From Nonomuraea solani (GTDB taxonomy: Bacteria > Actinomycetota > Actinomycetes > Streptosporangiales > Streptosporangiaceae): 64,000 nt of DNA. The stretch's first letter is position 1; the number at the start of each line of letters is the position of its first letter. The position numbers were made by a program, and so were the translations under genes. Below the pieces are notes generated by a model. It was not told the origin of the DNA. It was given only the letters and a program-made list of their open reading frames with translations, and searched no databases. The stretch lies in assembly GCF_900108335.1 (NCBI RefSeq), contig NZ_FNVT01000012.1, positions 248,001-312,000 of the forward strand, read 5' to 3'. Shown here piece by piece: positions 59,946 to 64,000 of the stretch.

Positions 59946-60740
59946 ATGTACAAGCAGGCCATTGCCGTATTCACCGCCACCTCCGCCGTTCTGGCGGCGA
60001 ACGCCTGGCCGGCGCGGGCGGACGGCGGGAACACCGCCCTCGCCGCGCAATGCAGTAATCGCGATGCCATCAGCATCAACGTGTCGCCGCCTCCGCCATT
60101 GACGGGAACCGTCCGGGCCGAGGACATCAGAGGGCTGCTCCAATCGATGGTCGCGGGTACGTCCCTGCAGGGGTTCTTCTCCCCTGGGCTGGACATGCCG
60201 GACGTCGGCCTGGACGCGCCGGCGGCCCCGGGTCTCGCGCCGATCGCCCCGCAGCCGCACGCGACCCCGGGCCTGGCCCCCTTGGCCCCGCAGCCCTATG
60301 CGGCGGCGAGCCCGGGGGCTGACGCGGCGGCGCCCGGCGAGCTCTCCCCTGCCCGCACCATGCTGCAGGACCTGGTCAGGCGGGCGCTGGCGTGTGTCGG
60401 TCAGCCCGGCGCCGCCCCGGGCACGATGGCGATGCCGCCCTTCACCATCCCGCAGTTGCTCGAAGCCCTGGTCACCACCCCTCCGGCCGCCTGCGCACCG
60501 GCCACGGCCCCGGCCGCCTCCACCCCCGCCGCCGCCGGCGCCCCGGTAGAGGCTCCTGCCACCCCGGCCGCGAGTCCCGCGTCGGTGCTCGATGCGCTCG
60601 GCGTCCAGCGACTGCTCGACACGCTGCTCACCCACCCGGCGGCCTGCGCGAACCTCGCGCCGCCGGCTCCCGGCCCGGCCACCTCGCTGCTGGACGCCAT
60701 CGGGATCACGGGCCTGTTCCACGAAATGACCGGTGACTGA
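59946..60740 (+). CDS. Secreted Pro/Ala-rich protein of unknown function
   Basis: A 264-residue exported protein: signal peptide AIAVFTATSAVLAANAWPARA with cleavage after about residue 25. The mature part has helical segments RAEDIRGLLQSMVAG, ARTMLQDLVRRALACVG, IPQLLEALVTT and VQRLLDTLLTHPAACANL separated by Pro/Ala linkers, including the duplication PGLAPIAPQP/PGLAPLAPQP. Four or five cysteines are spread through the helices. No family is recognised. ATG at 59946 follows GGGGGAGC. It may be a wall-associated or adhesive protein. Confidence 0.75.
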   Translation: MYKQAIAVFTATSAVLAANAWPARADGGNTALAAQCSNRDAISINVSPPPPLTGTVRAEDIRGLLQSMVAGTSLQGFFSPGLDMPDVGLDAPAAPGLAPIAPQPHATPGLAPLAPQPYAAASPGADAAAPGELSPARTMLQDLVRRALACVGQPGAAPGTMAMPPFTIPQLLEALVTTPPAACAPATAPAASTPAAAGAPVEAPATPAASPASVLDALGVQRLLDTLLTHPAACANLAPPAPGPATSLLDAIGITGLFHEMTGD

Positions 60741-60797
60741 CTCCGGCCGCCGGCACTACCCTCGTGCACCTGTGACAGGGGACGAAGGGAACACGAC

Positions 60798-61250
60798 ATG
60801 GCGGACAGGCACCCCGTACTGGCCCGGCTCGACCCGCTGATCGGCCGCTGGACCGTCAAGCTGAAGGTGGACGGCATGGGCAGCGGGTGGACGGAGTTCG
60901 CCTGGCAGGACGACGGGATGTACCTGCACCAGCGTTCGGGCGTCGAGCCACTGCCGACCGCTCCCAAGGAGTGGCGGGAGGACGCGCCGTCCTCGACCAC
61001 CTCCGTGATCGGGCTCGACGACGCCTCGGAGGAGCTGACCATGCTGTACGCGGACGCGCGAGGGGTCCATCGCGTGTACCGGATGACGCTGGCCGACGGC
61101 GTCTGGCGGATCTGGCGGAACGCGCCGGGGTTCTTCCAGCGCTTCCACGGGACGTTCAGCGACGACGGCGACACCATCGACGCGCGCTGGGAGATGTCGG
61201 AGGACGGCGAGAACTGGCACGTGGACTTCGAGCTGACCTACACGCGGTAG
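60798..61250 (+). CDS. Small lipocalin-like protein (DUF1579/nitrobindin-like)
   Basis: A 150-residue protein starting HPVLARLDPLIGRWTVKLKV and containing WRIWRNAPGFFQRFHGTFSD and GDTIDARWEMSEDGENW, the pattern of a beta-barrel of the DUF1579 type. The pocket ligand is unknown. ATG at 60798 has GAAGGGAA upstream. It is monocistronic by spacing. Confidence 0.8.
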   Translation: MADRHPVLARLDPLIGRWTVKLKVDGMGSGWTEFAWQDDGMYLHQRSGVEPLPTAPKEWREDAPSSTTSVIGLDDASEELTMLYADARGVHRVYRMTLADGVWRIWRNAPGFFQRFHGTFSDDGDTIDARWEMSEDGENWHVDFELTYTR

Positions 61251-61354
61251 GACCCGGGTTCGCCGGATCTTCAGGGGGAAAACTGGGGTTATGAGGCTTT
61301 CCCTCGCGGGCGGCGTCGTCGCCAAAGCCGCGCGCCGGTCGAACGAGTAGCTCG

Positions 61355-61738
61355 ATGGGCTGGACGGAAGCGGACGTCGAGCGGGCGCACGAGCGCCTGC
61401 TCGAACTGACCGCCGGGCTGCCCGGCGTGGTGGCCGAGGAGGCGTACGGGCACGTCGCGTACCTGCTGGGCCGCAGGCGGATCGCGTGGCTGTTCATCGA
61501 CCACGGGGGCGACGGACGGCTCGCACTGTGCGTGAAGGCGCCGCCCGGCGAACTGGAGGCCCTCGTCGCCGCCGATCCGGCCCGCTACTTCCGCCCGGCC
61601 TACGCCGCCGGCTGGGTGGGCGTCGAACTGCACACCGTGACCCCGGACTGGGCGGAGGTCGGCGCGCTCCTGGAACAGGCGTGGCGCATGCTGGCCGGCC
61701 GCCGCGAACGCACCGCCTACGACGCCGAACACCCGTAG
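61355..61738 (+). CDS. MmcQ/YjbR family protein
   Basis: A 127-residue protein of the YjbR (CyaY-like fold) family: EEAYGHVAYLLGRRRIAWLF, ALCVKAPPGELEALVAADP, RYFRPAYAAGWVGVEL. The members are small DNA-binding-like or partner proteins with no defined function. ATG at 61355 is chosen because the preceding frame lacks other starts; the ribosome site is weak. The truncated RidA gene lies just past its stop on the other strand. Confidence 0.85.
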   Translation: MGWTEADVERAHERLLELTAGLPGVVAEEAYGHVAYLLGRRRIAWLFIDHGGDGRLALCVKAPPGELEALVAADPARYFRPAYAAGWVGVELHTVTPDWAEVGALLEQAWRMLAGRRERTAYDAEHP

Positions 61739-61749
61739 CGCGCGAACGG

Positions 61750-62016
61750 TCACGGGCGCCGGGCGTACACCTCGATTTCGATCTTCATGCGGGGGTCGGA
61801 GAGGCCGCACACGAGCATGGTGGCGGCCGGGCGGACCGGGCCGAAGCACTCGCGGAGGACGGGCCAGCAGGGCTCGAAGTCGGCGCGGTCGGGCAGGAGG
61901 TAGCGCACGCGCACCACGTCGGCGAAGCCGCACCCGGCCTCCGTCAGCGCGGCGCCGATGTTGCGCAGGCACTGCCGGGCCTGCTCCACCACGTCGTCGG
62001 AGATCGTCATCGTCGC
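61750..62016 (-). pseudogene. RidA-family gene lacking its 5' third
   Basis: The readable frame starts at ATMTISDDVVEQARQCLRNI and runs to MKIEIEVYARRP, which is the C-terminal two-thirds of a RidA/YjgF enamine deaminase, including the Arg of VRVRYLLPD and Glu of IEIEVYA. The first 40 or so residues that a RidA trimer needs are absent. Upstream of about 62016 the sequence switches abruptly to a LysR gene on the other strand. No alternative start restores a family N-terminus, so it is probably inactive. Confidence 0.8.
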
Positions 62017-62017
62017 G

Positions 62018-62603
62018 GTTTCCCGCGGTGCGCATCGAGATCCACGAGATGACCACGGCACCACAGCTGATCGCGCTGCGCGAGCGGCGGATCGACGCCG
62101 GGCTGCTGCGGGAGCCGCCGGAGGACGAGCCGGAGCTGGGGTTCGCGACCGTGCTCACCGAGCCGTTCGTGGCCGTGCTGCCGGCCGCGCACCCGCTGGC
62201 GGCGCGGCGCGCCGTCGAGGTCGCGGAGCTGGCCGGTGAGCCGTTCGTGCTGCTGCCGCGCGCGGAAGGCCCGCGGCTGCACGATCGCATCGTCGCGATC
62301 TGTGCGGCCGCGGGCTTCGTTCCCCGGGTGGCGCAGCGGGCGGTGGAGTGGCAGACCGTCTGCGGGCTGGTCGAAGCCGGGCTGGGCGTCTCACTGGCGC
62401 CCGCGAGCATCCGCCGGATCCGGCTGAAGGGGGTGGCCTTCCGCCGGATCGTGCCCGGCGCCCGTACGAGTGTGGCCGTCTCGTGGCGCGGGGATGATGA
62501 GAATCCCCTGGTCGCCGCCTTGCTCAGGACAATTGATCAGGTCGGCGGGCCGAGGGCGACGGGGAGTTCCACCGGGCCTTCGGTGATCAGCGACGTGGAG
62601 TAG
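62018..62603 (+). pseudogene. LysR-family regulator lacking its DNA-binding domain
   Basis: From 62018 the frame reads FPAVRIEIHEMTTAPQLIAL and continues through LREPPEDEPELG, VEVAELAGEPFVLLPR and CGLVEAGLGVSLAPASIRR, i.e. the effector-binding domain (PBP2 fold) of a LysR regulator. The whole HTH domain and linker helix (about 90-120 residues) are missing. A GTG at 62028 could open a truncated product, but without DNA-binding activity. Its end overlaps the P450 gene end by 67 bases, tail to tail. Confidence 0.82.
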
Positions 62604-63757
62604 ACGATCTCGTCCTCGCGTACCGCCAGCCGTAGCTCTGGGAAGCGGGCGAACAGCGACGACAGCGCGATCCGCGACTCCAGCCTGGCCAGCGGCGCGC
62701 CGAGGCAGAAGTGGGGCCCGCGGCCGAACCCGAGGTGGGCCTCCGGCTCGCGGGCGATGTCGAACCGCCCGGCCGCGTCGCCGAACCTGGCCCGGTCCGT
62801 ACCCGCGCCGCCGATCGAGACGATGATCGGATCACCGGCGGGAATCGTCGTCCCGGCCACGTTCACGTCCTGTATCGGATAGCGGAAGAGCACGTTGATC
62901 ACCGAGTTGCGGCTGCGCAACGCCTCCTCGACCACCTGCGCCCAGGAGTCGTCCTTCCGCGCGGCGGCCAGTTGCCCGGGGTCGGTGCACAGGGCGACGA
63001 TCGTGTTCGCGATCAGGTGCACGGTCGTCTCGTGCCCGGCGATGAGCACCAGCCACAGGATCCACAACATCTCGTTGTCGGAGAGCCGGTCGCCGTCGTC
63101 CTCCTGCGCCCGGATGAGGTCGGTGGTCAGGTCGTCACCGGGCTCGCCGCGCTTGCGCTCGATGAAGGCGGCCAGGTAGCCCGTCAGCTCGCCTCCCGCC
63201 TTGATGGCCTCCTCCGGCGTGGTCGTGTGCGACAGCAGCGTGTTGGTGCACGCGCGGATCAGGTACCGCTCGCCCTCGGGCACGCCGAACAGCTCACAGA
63301 TCACCGCGACGGGCAGCGGCTCACTGAAGTGCCAGACGAGGTCCACCACGTCGGCCTTCTCGTCCGCCAGCTCGTCGAGGAGTTCGTCGGTCATCTGCTG
63401 AATGCGCGGGGCGAGGGACTGCACGCGTGCCGGCGTGAAGGCGCGGTTGATGAGGCTGCGCAGCCGCCGGTGGTCCGCGCCGTCCTTCGTCAGCAGGTGG
63501 TCGCCCTCGATGAGCTGCCGGATGGGCCAGTCGGGAGGGACGGTGCCGTCGTGCAGCGCGGTGAAGTTCCGGGGGTTCTTGCTGTACAGGATGCCGTCGT
63601 TGGCGAGGACCTGGTCCACCGTCTCGTACGACGACACGACCCAGGCGCCGACCTTGCCCGGGAGTTCGACGGGGATGACCGATCCCCCTTCGTCCCGGAA
63701 CCGGCGGATCGTCTCGGACGTCCGTTCGCCAGGGACCGGCATTTGCCGAGGTTCCAT
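62537..63757 (-). CDS. Cytochrome P450 (second)
   Basis: A 406-residue P450 with I-helix AGHETT, K-helix EEALR (ExxR) and haem loop FGRGPHFCLG, cysteine near residue 351. It differs clearly from the first P450. Relatives include CYP107-type hydroxylases of secondary metabolism and xenobiotics, but no biosynthetic genes lie nearby in the window. ATG at 63757 has TTGGAGAT upstream. The 3' end overlaps the LysR remnant, so the reading frame may have kept its end unaffected by the nearby deletion. Confidence 0.92.
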   Translation of the reverse strand: MEPRQMPVPGERTSETIRRFRDEGGSVIPVELPGKVGAWVVSSYETVDQVLANDGILYSKNPRNFTALHDGTVPPDWPIRQLIEGDHLLTKDGADHRRLRSLINRAFTPARVQSLAPRIQQMTDELLDELADEKADVVDLVWHFSEPLPVAVICELFGVPEGERYLIRACTNTLLSHTTTPEEAIKAGGELTGYLAAFIERKRGEPGDDLTTDLIRAQEDDGDRLSDNEMLWILWLVLIAGHETTVHLIANTIVALCTDPGQLAAARKDDSWAQVVEEALRSRNSVINVLFRYPIQDVNVAGTTIPAGDPIIVSIGGAGTDRARFGDAAGRFDIAREPEAHLGFGRGPHFCLGAPLARLESRIALSSLFARFPELRLAVREDEIVYSTSLITEGPVELPVALGPPT

Positions 63758-63884
63758 AGAAGATCTCCAATGTGCGGTTTGTCCTTCAACTGTCCGCGCC
63801 GCCCCCGTACGGGCCAAGGCGCTTCGTTGTCACCGCCAAGGCGTCGGCACCTGTCGATCACGCCACATCCCGCCACCTCCGCGG

Positions 63885-64000
63885 CTACCTCCGCGAAAGC
63901 CGCACGACCGCGCTGATCAGCGGCGGGCCGCCGACGATCATGAGCGGGCCCGTGACTCGTCCGAAGCGACGCCGGGACCGGCGAGTCCGCATCCGGCCAC
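63885..64000 (-). CDS. C-terminal fragment of a gene running off the window
   Basis: On the minus strand a frame entering at 64000 reads RMRTRRSRRRFGRVTGPLMI then VGGPPLISAVVRLSRR and stops at TAG 63885. The hydrophobic GPLMIVGGPPLISAVV followed by basic residues looks like the C-terminal membrane helix of a protein whose body lies outside. With only 37 codons visible this could be chance. The remaining 63758-63884 shows no feature. Confidence 0.35.
   Translation of the reverse strand, partial: GRMRTRRSRRRFGRVTGPLMIVGGPPLISAVVRLSRR

Overview
The window is high-GC actinobacterial chromosome with dense genes, frequent GTG/TTG starts and 4-base ATGA/GTGA overlaps. One block (about 10.6-31.4 kb: ABC-F protein, ispE, ksgA, Rpf, tatD, metG, rsmI, Pmt, with glmU and tRNA-Gln at the left edge) has the same gene set as the Mycobacterium tuberculosis Rv1002c-Rv1018c neighbourhood. 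Together with repeat-rich gaps and the accessory content, this suggests a filamentous actinomycete, perhaps of the Streptosporangiales (Nonomuraea-like). The taxon is inference. No rRNA, insertion sequence, prophage or CRISPR array was seen.

Layout. 0-9.96 kb: 5' end of glmU, tRNA-Gln(TTG), a fatty acid desaturase with a TetR regulator, polyphosphate kinase with an overlapping Nudix/histidine-phosphatase gene, then a minus-strand run tam-VOC-CYTH/CHAD-P450 read away from a divergent marR. 10-24.2 kb: housekeeping genes separated by unusually long repeat-filled gaps, plus a transmembrane Ser/Thr kinase overlapping an FG-GAP propeller gene. 24.4-31.4 kb: membrane glycosylation genes, including two protein mannosyltransferase paralogues flanking rsmI. 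31.5-44.0 kb: small regulator/enzyme pairs (an ECF42-type sigma factor with a DGPF protein, TetR, WYL, AraC/LysE, a Cml-type efflux pump).

44.3-57.0 kb: the most striking feature, a five-gene minus-strand operon of 12.7 kb. In transcription order it encodes a DUF4132 protein, a 1,624-residue uncharacterised protein, a MoxR AAA+ ATPase, a DUF5682-VWA fusion and a SWIM zinc-finger protein. The composition resembles the uncharacterised E. coli yehI/yehL-M-P-Q genes and, more generally, MoxR-VWA ternary systems. The likely design is an ATP-driven MoxR/VWA remodelling machine acting on or through the large partner and DUF4132. The substrate is unknown.

57.2-64 kb: a DUF2000/Lrp pair, a proline iminopeptidase, small accessory genes, a second P450, and two scars of gene decay. 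One is a secreted metallopeptidase reduced to its two ends. The other is a RidA and a LysR gene that have both lost their 5' parts at one shared junction.

Gene-free stretches over 300 bases are listed individually. Most contain degenerate minisatellites. Related low-complexity inserts also occur inside several coding regions. All functional calls rest on motif reading and context; no database search was run.
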